Shown here one piece after another: positions 43,538 to 53,168 of a DNA stretch of 64,000 nt (position 1 is the stretch's first letter; each line of letters begins with the position of its first letter). The stretch is from positions 3,906,001 through 3,970,000 of the forward strand of contig CP073042.1 in the NCBI GenBank assembly GCA_018114805.1, written 5' to 3'. Under the pieces are notes generated by a model. That model was given only the letters and a program-made list of their open reading frames with translations. It was not told the origin of the DNA and made no database searches. Source of the DNA: Candidatus Streptomyces philanthi (GTDB lineage Bacteria; Actinomycetota; Actinomycetes; Streptomycetales; Streptomycetaceae). The translations under genes were made by a program, and so were the position numbers.

Positions 43538-44374
43538 TCATGCCGAGGCGGGGGTGTCCCGCGCCGGGTCGGTGGGGCGCCAGGGGGCGCCGGGGACGAC
43601 GAGCGGGCTGCCGGTGACCGGGTCCGGGACGACGACCGAGTCGAGCCCGAAGACCTCGCGCACCAGATCGGCGGTGACCGTCTCGGCGGGGCTGCCCTGC
43701 GCGACGATCCGGCCGGCCTTCATCGCCACCAGGAGGTCCGCGTACCGCGCGGCCTGGTTGAGGTCGTACAGCACCGCCACGACCGTGCGGCCCCGCTCGT
43801 GGTTGAGCTGCCGGACCAGGTCCAACACCTCGACCTGGTGCGCGATGTCCAGGTAGGTCGTCGGCTCGTCGAGCAGCAGCAGGTCCGTCTCCTGGGCCAG
43901 TGCCATGGCGATCCACACCCGCTGCCGCTGGCCGCCGGACAGCTCGTCCACCGGCCGGTCGGCGAGGCCCGAGACGTCCGTACGGGCCATCGCGTCCGTC
44001 ACGGCCCGTTCGTCCGTCTCCGACCACTGGCGCCACCAGCTCTGGTGCGGCTGGCGGCCCCGCGAGACCAGGTCCGCGACGGTGATCGCCTCGGGTGCCA
44101 CCGGCGTCTGCGGCAGCAGGCCGACGGACTGGGCGATCTTCTTCGTCGGGATGCGGTCGAGTGCGGTGCCGTCGAGAAGGACGGCGCCGTGCCGCGGCTT
44201 CAGCAGCCGGCCGAGCGCGCGCAGCAGCGTGGACTTGCCGCACGCGTTGGGCCCGACGATGACGGTGACCGCGCCCTGCGGGACGGCCAGGTCGAGGCCC
44301 TCCACGACCACCCGGTCGTCGTAGGCCAGGGTCAGCCCGCGCGCGGCGGCGTTCGCGGATGCGGGTTTCGTCAT
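43538..44374 (-). CDS. iron-siderophore ABC transporter ATPase (FepC/FecE type) with H-loop His replaced by Tyr
   Basis: The 278-residue ATPase has Walker A VGPNACGKSTLLRAL, Q-loop LLPQTPV, ABC signature ELSGGQRQRVWIA and Walker B LLLLDEPTTYLD. In the switch region, where FepC-type proteins read VLHDLNQA, this one reads VLYDLNQAARYAD, so the H-loop histidine is tyrosine (TAC instead of CAC, one transition). That residue is normally needed for ATP hydrolysis. The start MTKPASANAAARGL overlaps the permease stop (ATGA). Confidence 0.93.
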   Translation of the reverse strand: MTKPASANAAARGLTLAYDDRVVVEGLDLAVPQGAVTVIVGPNACGKSTLLRALGRLLKPRHGAVLLDGTALDRIPTKKIAQSVGLLPQTPVAPEAITVADLVSRGRQPHQSWWRQWSETDERAVTDAMARTDVSGLADRPVDELSGGQRQRVWIAMALAQETDLLLLDEPTTYLDIAHQVEVLDLVRQLNHERGRTVVAVLYDLNQAARYADLLVAMKAGRIVAQGSPAETVTADLVREVFGLDSVVVPDPVTGSPLVVPGAPWRPTDPARDTPASA

Positions 44375-45420
44375 GCCTTGCCTCCGGTGCGGCTGCGGAT
44401 GATCAGCCAGATCAGGTACGGGGCGCCGATGGCTGCGGTCAGCACGCCGACCGGCAGCTCCGTCGGCGCGAACAGCTTCCGTGCCAGCAGATCGGCCGTG
44501 ACCACGATGAACGCGCCCAGCAGGGCCGAGCACAGCAACGGGATCTGCGCGGTGCGGGTCATCCGGGGGGCGATCTGCGGGGCCAGCAGCGCGACGAAGT
44601 CCACCGGGCCCGCGGCCCCGGTCGCCAGCGCCGCGAGCACCACGCCGAGCAGCACGAGCCCGAGCCGTACCCGGCCGAGTCGCACGCCGAGCGCGGTGGC
44701 CGTGTCGTCGTCCAACGCCACCGAACGCTGCGCCCGCGCGGCCCACATCACGCACAGCAGCAGCACGAGCAGGGCCAGCGTCAGCGGGTTGGCCTCGTCC
44801 CAGCCGCGCCCGTTGAGCGAGCCGGTCATCCAGACCTGGGCCTGCTGGGCGACCAGGTAGTCGCCCTTGGTCAGGAAGAGCTGCATCATCGATCGCAGGG
44901 CGATCGCGAAGCCGATGCCGATGAGCACGAAGCGCGCCGCGTGCAGCCCGCCGCGCCAGGCGAAGACGTAGACGAGCGCGGCGGCGGCGATGCCGCCGGC
45001 GATGGAGAGGTAGGGGAGGACGGCGTACGAGGTGACGCTGTACGTCATCGCGCCCACCGTCAGCGCGCTCGCGCCCTGGGTGACGCCGATGATGTCGGGG
45101 CTGGTCAGCGGGTTGCGGGCGACGGTCTGGATCAGCGCGCCGGCCACCCCGAAGGCCGCGCCGACCAGCAGGCCGAGCGTCATCCGGGGCAGCCGCAGGG
45201 TCTCCACGACGAGCCGGTCGGGCGAGGGCTGGCCCGCGAGCACCCGCACCACCTCGCCGGGCGGCACGAAGCTCTCGCCGACCGAGAGGTACAGCACGCA
45301 GACGGCGGCCAGCAGCACGGCCAGCACGCCGGCGACGACGGTGGCCCGCCGGTGCAGGAGGAAGGCCCCGCGACCGGCGCGCACCAGCGCGTACCCGGCC
45401 GGTCGCACGCCCGGCCGCAC
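44371..45420 (-). CDS. FecCD-family iron-siderophore permease (first copy)
   Basis: The 349-residue protein has about nine to ten membrane helices, with LRLPRMTLGLLVGAAFGVAG, NPLTSPDIIGVTQGASALTV, GWDEANPLTLAL, GPVDFVALLAPQIAPRM and TELPVGVLTAAIGAPYLIWL, the standard FecCD pattern. It overlaps the ATPase gene by four bases. The start is uncertain: GTG 45420 is used, but repeated GCCCGGCCGCAC units there also allow other GTGs, and a slip could join an upstream VSAVETGPAAG leader. Confidence 0.9.
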   Translation of the reverse strand: MRPGVRPAGYALVRAGRGAFLLHRRATVVAGVLAVLLAAVCVLYLSVGESFVPPGEVVRVLAGQPSPDRLVVETLRLPRMTLGLLVGAAFGVAGALIQTVARNPLTSPDIIGVTQGASALTVGAMTYSVTSYAVLPYLSIAGGIAAAALVYVFAWRGGLHAARFVLIGIGFAIALRSMMQLFLTKGDYLVAQQAQVWMTGSLNGRGWDEANPLTLALLVLLLCVMWAARAQRSVALDDDTATALGVRLGRVRLGLVLLGVVLAALATGAAGPVDFVALLAPQIAPRMTRTAQIPLLCSALLGAFIVVTADLLARKLFAPTELPVGVLTAAIGAPYLIWLIIRSRTGGKA

Positions 45421-45569
45421 GCCCGGCCGCCGGGCCGGTCTCGACGGCGCTCACCGCAGTGCCCCGCGAGCGCCGGCGCCGCGCGGGCCGCTCGCTACCG
45501 GCCCGTCCGGTTCGTGGTGCGCGACGGGTGGAGGAAAGGCGCGGCGTGGGCCGCGCTCGGGGGTGCCGG

Positions 45570-46601
45570 TCACGCGGCCACCGCCTTTCGACGTACGAGC
45601 GCCACCAGGAACGGCACGCCGATCAGGGAGGTCATCACGCCGGCCGGCACCTCGCTCGGCGGGAAGACGATCCGGCCCACGGTGGCCGAGACCAGCAGCA
45701 TGACCGGGCCGATTAGGGCGGCCATCGGCAGCACCCAGCGGTGGTCGGTGCCGACGACGGCGCGGGCGATGTGCGGCACGGCCAGGCCCACGAACGCGAT
45801 CGGCCCCGCCGCCGCGACGCCCACCCCGGTGAGCACCGCAGCGCCGAGGCCGCCGACGATCCGTACGGTGGCGACGTTCTGGCCCAGCCCCCTGGCGACG
45901 TCCTCGCCGAGCGCCAGGGCGTCGAGCCCGCGCGCGACCGAGGCCACCAACACCACGCCCACCAGCAGGAACGGCCATATCTGGGAGGCCACTTCGACGT
46001 CCCGACCGGAGAGCGAGCCGACCTGCCAGAAGCGGAACTCGTCCAGCGCCGCGGCCTTTGTGGTGAGCACCGCCATGGTCACCGAGACCAGCAGCGCGTT
46101 GATGGCGGCGCCCGCGAGCGCCAGCTTCACCGGGGTCGCGCCGCCGCGCCCGCGCGCGGCGATGGCGTACATGAGCACGGCCGCGACCCCCGCGCCGGCG
46201 AAGGCGAACCACACGTATCCGGTCAGCGTGTGCACCGAGGCGTACGCGATGGCGAGCACCACCACCGCCACCGACGCGCCCTGGCTGATGCCGAGGATGC
46301 CGGGGTCGGCGATGGGGTTGCGGGTGATGCCCTGCATCACCGTGCCCGCCATGGCCAGCGCGGCCCCCACCATCACCCCCACCACCGTGCGGGGCAGGCG
46401 CATGGAGCGGACCACCTCGGCCGCGTCGCTGCCGCCGCCGTGCAGCAGCGCGTCGAAGACCGCGGACGGCGCGATCTGGCGGCTGCCGATCGCGAGGCTG
46501 AGCAGCATGGCAAGCAGCAGGGCCAGCACGGCGATCGCTGTCCAGCCGATGCGGCGGCTGACCAGGGAGGCCCTGGCGCTGCTGGTCGGGACGGCTGACA
46601 T
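45570..46601 (-). CDS. FecCD-family iron-siderophore permease (second copy)
   Basis: The 343-residue protein starts MSAVPTSSARASLVSRRIGW after GAAGGGC. It shows SMRLPRTVVGVMVGAALAMA, GITRNPIADPGILGISQGAS, DEFRFWQVGSLSGRDVEVAS, GPIAFVGLAVPHIARAVVGT and PSEVPAGVMTSLIGVPFLVA. It pairs with the first permease to form the membrane channel. As the first gene of the operon it lies just behind the iron box, so iron starvation should induce the whole set. Confidence 0.93.
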   Translation of the reverse strand: MSAVPTSSARASLVSRRIGWTAIAVLALLLAMLLSLAIGSRQIAPSAVFDALLHGGGSDAAEVVRSMRLPRTVVGVMVGAALAMAGTVMQGITRNPIADPGILGISQGASVAVVVLAIAYASVHTLTGYVWFAFAGAGVAAVLMYAIAARGRGGATPVKLALAGAAINALLVSVTMAVLTTKAAALDEFRFWQVGSLSGRDVEVASQIWPFLLVGVVLVASVARGLDALALGEDVARGLGQNVATVRIVGGLGAAVLTGVGVAAAGPIAFVGLAVPHIARAVVGTDHRWVLPMAALIGPVMLLVSATVGRIVFPPSEVPAGVMTSLIGVPFLVALVRRKAVAA

Positions 46602-46651
46602 CGTGCCCTTCACATCGCGCGCGGTGGGATAAGTGGATCTTGAACGGGTGG

Positions 46652-46670
46652 TTAGGTCAGGCTAAGTGTA
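46652..46670. promoter_or_regulatory. iron box (DmdR/IdeR-type operator)
   Basis: TTAGGTCAGGCTAAGTGTA matches TTAGGTTAGGCTAACCTAA in 13 of the first 14 positions; the right end is degenerate. It lies about 50 bases upstream of the permease start, in the divergent promoter region with the HAD gene. Binding of iron-loaded DmdR1 to repress uptake is inferred from the family. Confidence 0.8.
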
Positions 46671-46698
46671 AGCGGCGGGACGCGGCAGAATATCGACC

Positions 46699-47496
46699 AT
46701 GTCTTCGCATCCGCACCAGCCCCCACAGCCGTCGCAGCGCCCCCAGTCGGCCCCGCACCGGGCCGATCCGCGTCCGGGCACCGCCGACGCGCCGCCCTTC
46801 CTGACGGTCGGCTTCGACCTCGACATGACCCTGATCGACTCGCGACCTGGCATCAAGGCCGCGTACCAAGCACTCGCGGAGGAGACCGGCACCTTCATCG
46901 ACGCGGACCTCGCCATCACCCGGCTCGGCCCACCGCTCGAACAGGAGCTGGCGCACTGGTTCCCCGACCACCAGATCCAGCCAGTCGGTGATCGCTATCG
47001 CGCGCTGTACCCCACCCACGCCATCGCCCCCACCCCGGCGCTGCCGGGCGCCTGCGAGGCCATCGCCGCGGTGCGGGGGTACGGGGCGGGCGGCGCGGGA
47101 CCGGAGGCCGACGGGGCGGGCGCCGGCGGCGCGCGGGCGGGCGTCGGGGCCGGGCGGGTGGGCGCTGCCCGCGGCCGGGCGATCGTCGTCACGGCCAAGC
47201 ACGAGCCCAACGCCAAGCTGCACCTGGCCCACCTCGGGATCGAGCCCGACGCCGTCATCGGCTGGCTGTGGGCCGAGGCCAAGGCGGAGGCGCTGCGCGA
47301 GTACGGGGCCAGCGTGTACGTCGGCGACCACGTCGGGGACGTGCGCGGCGCCCGCACCGCGGGGGCGCTCGCGGTGGCGGTGGCGACCGGCCCGTGCGAC
47401 GCGGACGAGCTGCGCGCGGCCGGGGCCGACGTCGTCCTCGCCGACCTCACGGAGTTCCCCGCCTGGTGGCGCTCGTACGTGAGCGAGCTGGCCTGA
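46699..47496 (+). CDS. HAD-superfamily hydrolase (phosphoglycolate phosphatase-like)
   Basis: The 265-residue protein has a disordered His/Pro/Gln-rich start, then motif I GFDLDMTLIDSRPGIKAAY, a cap region (ITRLGPPLEQELAHWFPDHQ), a Gly/Ala-rich loop of ~35 residues, motif II IVVTAKHEPNAKLHLAHLGI and the Mg-binding motif YVGDHVGDVRGAR. In motif I the residue after DLD is Met rather than Gly, a minor variation. The substrate is unknown. Divergent from the iron operon, sharing the region with the iron box. Confidence 0.88.
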   Translation: MSSHPHQPPQPSQRPQSAPHRADPRPGTADAPPFLTVGFDLDMTLIDSRPGIKAAYQALAEETGTFIDADLAITRLGPPLEQELAHWFPDHQIQPVGDRYRALYPTHAIAPTPALPGACEAIAAVRGYGAGGAGPEADGAGAGGARAGVGAGRVGAARGRAIVVTAKHEPNAKLHLAHLGIEPDAVIGWLWAEAKAEALREYGASVYVGDHVGDVRGARTAGALAVAVATGPCDADELRAAGADVVLADLTEFPAWWRSYVSELA

Positions 47497-47660
47497 CCCA
47501 CGGGCCCCTCCGGCGCGCCCGCCACGCCAGCGGGCCCACCTAGCGCGCGTACGCCGGGGCGGGCGCGCTGGCGCGCGGGGACCCGTGCCCGAGCCCAAGG
47601 CCGCGTGCCGGGGAACGGGCACCGAGGGCCCGGCCCGCAGCAGGGGCGGCGCCCGGAGGG

Positions 47661-47897
47661 TTACGCGGCGGACCTGGCCTGGCGGCGCTGTGCGGCGATC
47701 GACGTCAGCAGGCCGGCCCCCGCGATCACGAAGCCGACGCCCATCAGCATGGACACGAAGTACGCGGGCATGGGCAGCCGGTCGAGCCCGAGCAGCAGCG
47801 GGGCCACCGTGACCAGCGTCCCCACCGCGCCGACCAGGAAGACGATCGCGCCGATGCAGACCAGGAGATCCCCAGTACGGGAAGTTTCATTACTCAC
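47661..47897 (-). CDS. small two-helix membrane protein
   Basis: The 78-residue protein, VSNETSRTGDLLVCIGAIVF, has two membrane segments (VCIGAIVFLVGAVGTLVTVA and FVSMLMGVGFVIAGAGLLTS) and a basic tail. It is conserved in Streptomyces and of unknown function. Divergent from the cold-shock gene. Confidence 0.8.
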   Translation of the reverse strand: MSNETSRTGDLLVCIGAIVFLVGAVGTLVTVAPLLLGLDRLPMPAYFVSMLMGVGFVIAGAGLLTSIAAQRRQARSAA

Positions 47898-48093
47898 GTG
47901 ACCAGGGTAGGTCCCCTACCTGCAACAGTTGAGACTCCTGTCGGTCATTACCGAGCAGGAATGACCCGGGTACGTCTTGTCACCAGGCTCCGGACCATTA
48001 GCCTTGGTGCCGGCGGGTCTTGCGACCCGCTGTAGTGCTATCCAGAGCTGTTTTCCGTTGTTTCCCGACGAGTTACGAGGGACGAGGACAGAC

Positions 48094-48477
48094 GTGCCTA
48101 CCGGCAAGGTCAAATGGTTCAACAGCGAGAAGGGCTTCGGCTTTCTCTCCCGCGACGACGGCGATGACGTCTTCGTCCACTCGTCGGTGCTCCCCGAAGG
48201 CTTCGAGGCGCTCAAGCCAGGCCAGCGCGTGGAGTTCGGGGTCGTCGCGGGGAACCGCGGTGACCAGGCGCTTTCGGTGACTCTGCTCGACCCGACCACG
48301 TCGGTCGCGGCGGCCCAGCGACGCAAGCCCGACGAGCTGGCCTCGATCGTGCAGGACCTAACGACGCTCCTGGAGAACGTGACCCAGCAGCTCGAACGGG
48401 GCCGCTACCCCGACAAGGCCCACGGCGCCAAGATCGCGGGCATGCTGCGCGCCGTGGCGGACCAGCTCGACGTGTAG
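48094..48477 (+). CDS. cold-shock domain protein with C-terminal extension
   Basis: The protein has 127 residues from GTG 48094 (VPTGKVKWFNSEKGFGFLSR). The cold-shock domain has RNP1 KGFGFL and RNP2 VFVHSSVL. A second, helical half follows (RRKPDELASIVQDLTTLLEN, GAKIAGMLRAVADQLDV), not present in the 67-residue type. It should bind single-stranded RNA/DNA; the extension may mediate dimerisation or partner binding. A purine-rich ribosome site precedes the GTG. Confidence 0.93.
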   Translation: MPTGKVKWFNSEKGFGFLSRDDGDDVFVHSSVLPEGFEALKPGQRVEFGVVAGNRGDQALSVTLLDPTTSVAAAQRRKPDELASIVQDLTTLLENVTQQLERGRYPDKAHGAKIAGMLRAVADQLDV

Positions 48478-48930
48478 CGCGGCGGCGGACAGCGCATCCC
48501 GGGCCCGGCGGCTCCATCGACCCGCCGGTCCCGCGCCATGTGGTCCCGGGCCCGCGAGGCCCGGACCCACGCGGTGACGCGCCGGGCCCGGCCGTAGGGG
48601 ATGGTGGCGCGCGCCGTACGCGTACGCCGCCGCGTGCGGCCCGGCGCGTCGCGCGCCCCGCGTCCGCCCCTTCCGACAGGACGGCCCACTCCGCCTCCGC
48701 CCCCGACAGGGCGACCCGCCCCGCCCCCTCGTACGCCGTCGCGCACCGGGGTGCGGCGCGGGCGGTGCCGGGCGGACTCGCGTACGCCGGTGCGTGGACC
48801 GGGTGGGGTCGTCGCGGTGGTGGCGTGCGCCGGCTGGTGCGCCGGGGCGGCCACACTATGGGGACATCCCTTCTAGTTTCCGCCTTTCCGTGTCATCGTC
48901 AGGCAGCCCCCGCTTCGGTTAGATGGGTGG
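48478..48930. other. gene-free stretch after the cold-shock gene
   Basis: The stretch is 453 GC-rich bases with only Arg/Pro-rich open frames on both strands, without ribosome sites or domain matches. The sequence just before 48931 (CATTATGG-like AT-richer patch near 48855-48900) is a candidate promoter for the TetR gene. Confidence 0.4.
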
Positions 48931-49723
48931 ATGAACGCTCAGCCGGCGGAGCCCACGCGAGCCACCCCGGTCCGCCCGACGCCCGACCCCGTGGCCTCCC
49001 CGAGCGCGCTGCGCCGCGAGCTCCGGCAGCGGCGCAGCCGCGAGAAGGTGGACCGCATCATGGACGCCGCCGTGGGGCTGGTGGTGCGCGAGGGGTACGC
49101 GGCGGCCACCACCACCCGCATCGCCGAGGCCGCCGGCGTCGGCCTGGCCACGCTGTACGGCTTCTTCACCGACCGCAGAGCGGTCTTCCGGGCCGCGTCC
49201 GCCCACAACGCTGGACGCCTTCCTGGGCCGGCTCGACCACCTGCTGGCGCGGGCCGGGTTCACGCACTGGTCGGAGGCGCCGACGGCCGGTTTCGACGAG
49301 TACGTCCGGATGTCGCGGGCCGACGTGGGCTTTCGGATGGTGCTCTTCGGGGACGTGGCCGACGACCAGCTGCTGGCCGAGGGGCGGCGCAACGACGAGG
49401 TGGTGGCCGACCGGCTGGCCGAGCTGATCGGCACGCGGTTCGGCGTCGTGGTGGACGACCGGCTGCGCACCGCGCTGCTGACAGCCGTCGCCGCCGGGGA
49501 CGCGCTGGTGAAGCTCGCCTTCGAGTGCGACCCGGAGCAGGGCGACCCGGCCGTGCTGGCCGAGGCGCGGCGCGTCGTCCAGGGGATCTTCGAGCGCGGC
49601 GGGCCACGGGAGTACGGCGGGCCGGCCGGGCTCCCGGGGGCCCGGGAAGGCGAAACGGGCTCGGAAAGCGCGGGTTCCGCTCCCGCCGAACGGGGTGCGG
49701 GCGGGGGCCCAGCGGTGGCGTGA
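48931..49723 (+). pseudogene. TetR-family transcriptional regulator, frame disrupted
   Basis: The N-terminal HTH is clear: SREKVDRIMDAAVGLVVREG, ATTTRIAEAAGVGLATLYGF, FFTDRRAVFRA. Near 49207 the frame must shift to read LDAFLGRLDHLLARAGFTHW, EYVRMSRADVGFRMVLFGDV and the helical ligand-binding domain to 49723. It may control the secreted ceramidase downstream, which reads in the same direction. Confidence 0.8.
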
Positions 49724-49868
49724 AAGCTGAGTACCTTTTCGGTTTACGTGTTCAGCGTATTGACCCGGGAGTAAGTACGGGTCCCATTCTGAGCCGCAAG
49801 CGCCGGCCCGGGCGGTTTCCCAGAGGCCGTACCGGGGCCGCCCCACCCCTCACAGTCAGGCACCGCGT

Positions 49869-52023
49869 ATGTCGTTACGCACGTTGTGTCCGTCGCGCGG
49901 TCCCGGTGATCGCGCCCCCCTGAGCATCCGTACGCCCGATCGTCGCCGCGGTCTCCGGCGCCGGGCCCGGCCCGCCGCCGCGCTGCTCGCCGCGGTGGTG
50001 GCCGCCGGCCTCGCCGCGCCGGGCCCCGCGGCGGCCGACCCGGCCCCCGCCCCCGCCTCTGCTGGCGGAGCCTCCGCCTAGGGCGGCGGCTACCGGGTCG
50101 GGGTGGGCGTCGCCGACGTCACCGGGGAGGCCGCCCAGGTCGGCATGATGGGGGTACGCCCGGCTCGACCAGCGGACCTCCGGCATCCACACTCGGCAGT
50201 GGGCACGCGCCTTCGTGCTGGAGCAACCGCACGGCGGGCGCACGGCGTTCGTCAGCACCGACGTCGGAATGATCATGCAGGGCGTGCACCAGGAGGTGCT
50301 GTGCCGGCTCGCCGAGCGCCTCGGCCAGCGCTACACCGAGAGCAACGTCGTCCTCTCCGCCACCCACACCCACGCCGGCCCCGGCGGCCACGGGCACGAC
50401 GTGCTCTACAACCTCACCACGCTCGGGCACCAGAAGAAGACGTACGAGGCGATCGTCTCCGGCATCGTGGCGGCCGTCGTCGCCGCCGACGCGGACCGCG
50501 CTCCCGGCACCGTGAAGATCGCCACCGGCGAATTGCGGGGCGCGAACTTCAACCGGTCGGCGGCGGCCTTCCCCCGCATCCCGGCCGCCGAGCGGGCCCG
50601 CTTCCCGGGCGAGGTGGACACCCGGATGACCGTGCTCCGCTTCGAGCGGGCGGGCCGGCCGGTGGGCATGCTGAGCTGGTTCCCCACCCACGCCACCTCC
50701 ATGACCCCGAAGAACACGCTGATCAGCGCCGACAACAAGGGGTACGCCAGCTACCGGGTCGAGCACGACGCCTTCGGCGTGGACGCGGCCGACCGAGGCC
50801 GGTTCGTCGCCGCGTTCACGCAGACCAACGCCGGCGACATGTCCCCCAACCTGCGCGACGGCGGCGCCCACGGCCCCACCGACGACGAGTTCGAGAACGC
50901 CAGGATCATCGGGGAGCGGCAGGCCGCCAAGGCGCTCGAACTCTTCGACGGCGCCACGGAGGAGCTGCGCGGTCCCATCGACCACCGGCAGCGCTACGTC
51001 GACTTCTCCGCCGTGGACGTGAACGGCCGCTACACCCCCGACGGCCAGCCGCACCGCACCTGCCAGGCCGCCCTCGGGCAGGCGTTCACCACCGGCGCCG
51101 AGGACGGCCCCGGGCCCGACCTGGTGGACGAGGGAGAGTTGCGGGCCAACCCGCTGGTGGTCGGCCTCGGCGCGGTGCTCAACCCGGAACCGCCCGGGCT
51201 GCGCCGCTGCCAGGCGCCGAAGCCGGTCTTCCTGGCCACCGGCGCGCAGCGGCCGGCCTGGACCCCGCAGGTCCTGCCGGTGCAGATCGTGCGCATCGGG
51301 CAGCTCACCCTCACCGCGGCCCCGGCCGAGTTCACCATCGCGGTCGGCCATCCGGTCACCAACACGGTCGCGGCCGAACTCGGCGACTCCTCGCGGCACA
51401 CCGTGTTCGCCGGCTACTCCAACGCGTACAGCCAATACGTCACCACGCCGCAGGAGTACGACGCCCAGCACTACGAGGGGGCCTCGACCCACTTCGGCCG
51501 CTACACCCTCCCCGCCTACCAGCAGGAGTTCGCGCGCCTCGCCCGGGCGCTGCGCACCGGCGAGCCGACGCCGAGTCAGACCCGCCCGGCCTGGCGCGGC
51601 GACCACCAACTGAGCCTGAACCCCGGCCCCGTCCTCGATGCGCCGCTCACGGGCCGGGAGTTCGGCGACGTACGCGACCAGCCGGCGGCGGACGGCTACC
51701 GGCGCGGCGAGCGCGCCAGCGCCACCTTCTTCACCGGCCACCCCGCCAACAACCTACGCACCGGCTCCACCTTCCTGGAGGTGGAGCGCCGCGATCCCGG
51801 CGCGCCGGGCGGCTGGCGCACGGTGGCCACGGACGACGACTGGTCCACCACCTACCGCTGGCAGTGCGCCTATCTGGCGGTCTCCACGGCCACGCTGACC
51901 TGGGACATCCCAGGCGAGGCCGAGCCGGGCACGTACCGCCTCGTCCACCACGGCGACGCCCGCGCGCTGTCCGGCATGATCAGCCCCTTCACCGGCGCGA
52001 GCCGCCCCTTCACCGTCCGCTAA
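49869..52023 (+). CDS. secreted neutral/alkaline ceramidase, interrupted by TAG and a one-base insertion near the N terminus
   Basis: The signal peptide region (RRRARPAAALLAAVVAAGLA, then APGPAAADPAPAP) is followed by a TAG (50079-50081) and, in the same frame, YRVGVGVADVTGEAAQVGMM. A five-G run near 50150 adds one base; removing it gives GYARLDQRTSGIHTRQWARA and the rest in frame to 52023. The catalytic domain shows SATHTHAGPGGHGHD (zinc ligands), FPTHATSM, the nucleophile region TNAGDMSPNLRDGG and AAPAEFTIAVGHPV. It would hydrolyse ceramides to sphingosine and fatty acid outside the cell. Substrate source is probably eukaryotic material. Confidence 0.88.
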
Positions 52024-52054
52024 CGCCGACACCCACTGCCCGACCCATGTCGAC

Positions 52055-52091
52055 GGCCCCGCCCCTCGCGCGTTCGGGGGGGGGCGGGGCC
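52055..52091. terminator. terminator between ceramidase and mqnD
   Basis: The 11-bp arms GGCCCCGCCCC (52055-52065) and GGGGCGGGGCC (52081-52091) lie between convergent genes; the loop is long (15 bases) and G-rich. Confidence 0.65.
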
Positions 52092-52174
52092 CAGGCGTAC
52101 GGAAAGCGCCGGCGCGGCTCGGCCGCGAGCCGAGTGCGCGGCCGGAGCCGAGGACCCAGCCGCGAGCCGAGCGC

Positions 52175-53077
52175 TCAGACGACGTCGAGCGCGCCCGGGG
52201 CCAGGGCGGGTACCAGGCCCTCGGCCGCGGCGCGGGTGAGCAGGCCGCGCACGGCGGCGTACCCGTCCTCGCCTAGGTCGGCCGTGAACTCGTTGACGTA
52301 CAGGCCGATGTGCTGGTCGGCCACGGCCGGGTCCATCTCCTGCGCGTGCTCCAGGACGTACGGGCGCGAGGCCAGCGGGTCGTCCCAGGCCATGCGCACC
52401 GAGGCGCGCGCCGCGTCCGCCAGCTCGCGCAGCCGCTCAGCGCCGAGCGCGCGCCGCGCGATGATCGCGCCGAGCGGGATGGGCAGCCCGGTGGTCGCCT
52501 CCCAGTGCTCGCCCATGTCGGCCAGGCAGTGCAGCCCGTAGTCCTGGTAGGTGAAGCGCGCCTCGTGGATGAGCAGGCCCGCGTCCACCGTGCCGGCCCA
52601 CACGGCCGGCATGATCTCGTAGAAGGGCAGCACCTTCACCTCGCCCACGCCGCCCGGCACCTCGGTCGCGGCCCACAGCCGGAACAGCAGGTACGCCGTC
52701 GACCGCTCGCTGGGCACCGCGACCGTGCGGCCCGCCAGGTCGGCGGCGTCCGCAGGGCCCGAGGTGAGCACCAGCGGCCCGCAGCCTCGGCCGAGCGCCC
52801 CGCCACAGGGCAGCAGCACGTACTCGTCGAGGACCCAGGGCAGCACCGCGTACGACACCTTCAGCACGTCCAACTCGCCGCGCTCGGCCATGCCGTTGGT
52901 GACGTCGATGTCGGCGAAGGTCACGTCGAGCGCGGGCGCTCCCGGGACGCGGCCGTGGGCCCAGGCGTCGAAGACGAACGTGTCGTTCGGACACGGCGAA
53001 TAGGCGATGCGCAGCGGGCGGTCGTCGCTCCCGCCGGCGTCGGGTGCCGGGTCGGAGAGTTCGGCGCTTTCCGTCAT
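52175..53077 (-). CDS. mqnD: 1,4-dihydroxy-6-naphthoate synthase (futalosine menaquinone pathway)
   Basis: This ~300-residue periplasmic-binding-like enzyme converts cyclic dehypoxanthine futalosine to 1,4-dihydroxy-6-naphthoate. It shows the signature AYSPCPNDTFVFDAWAHGRV, FADIDVTNGMAERGELDVLK, VPSERSTAYLLFRLW, IMPAVWAGTVDAGLLIHEAR and YQDYGLHCLADMGEHWEATT. ATG 53077 follows GAGGAGG. The gene upstream, mqnB, acts two steps earlier in the same pathway. The frame is intact. Confidence 0.96.
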   Translation of the reverse strand: MTESAELSDPAPDAGGSDDRPLRIAYSPCPNDTFVFDAWAHGRVPGAPALDVTFADIDVTNGMAERGELDVLKVSYAVLPWVLDEYVLLPCGGALGRGCGPLVLTSGPADAADLAGRTVAVPSERSTAYLLFRLWAATEVPGGVGEVKVLPFYEIMPAVWAGTVDAGLLIHEARFTYQDYGLHCLADMGEHWEATTGLPIPLGAIIARRALGAERLRELADAARASVRMAWDDPLASRPYVLEHAQEMDPAVADQHIGLYVNEFTADLGEDGYAAVRGLLTRAAAEGLVPALAPGALDVV

Positions 53078-53168
53078 CTCGGGGTCCTCCTCGCGCGGGG
53101 GGTGGTCTGCGGTGGCTCCTTCGGCGGGGGAGCGGGGCGTCTTCGCGGGCCCGGGGCTGGTCTGGCTC

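Noticed and set aside
48405..48854. Arg/Pro-rich open frame on the minus strand after the cold-shock gene
   Set aside because: No ribosome site, no domain and codon positions without the expected bias; typical chance frame in high-GC DNA.
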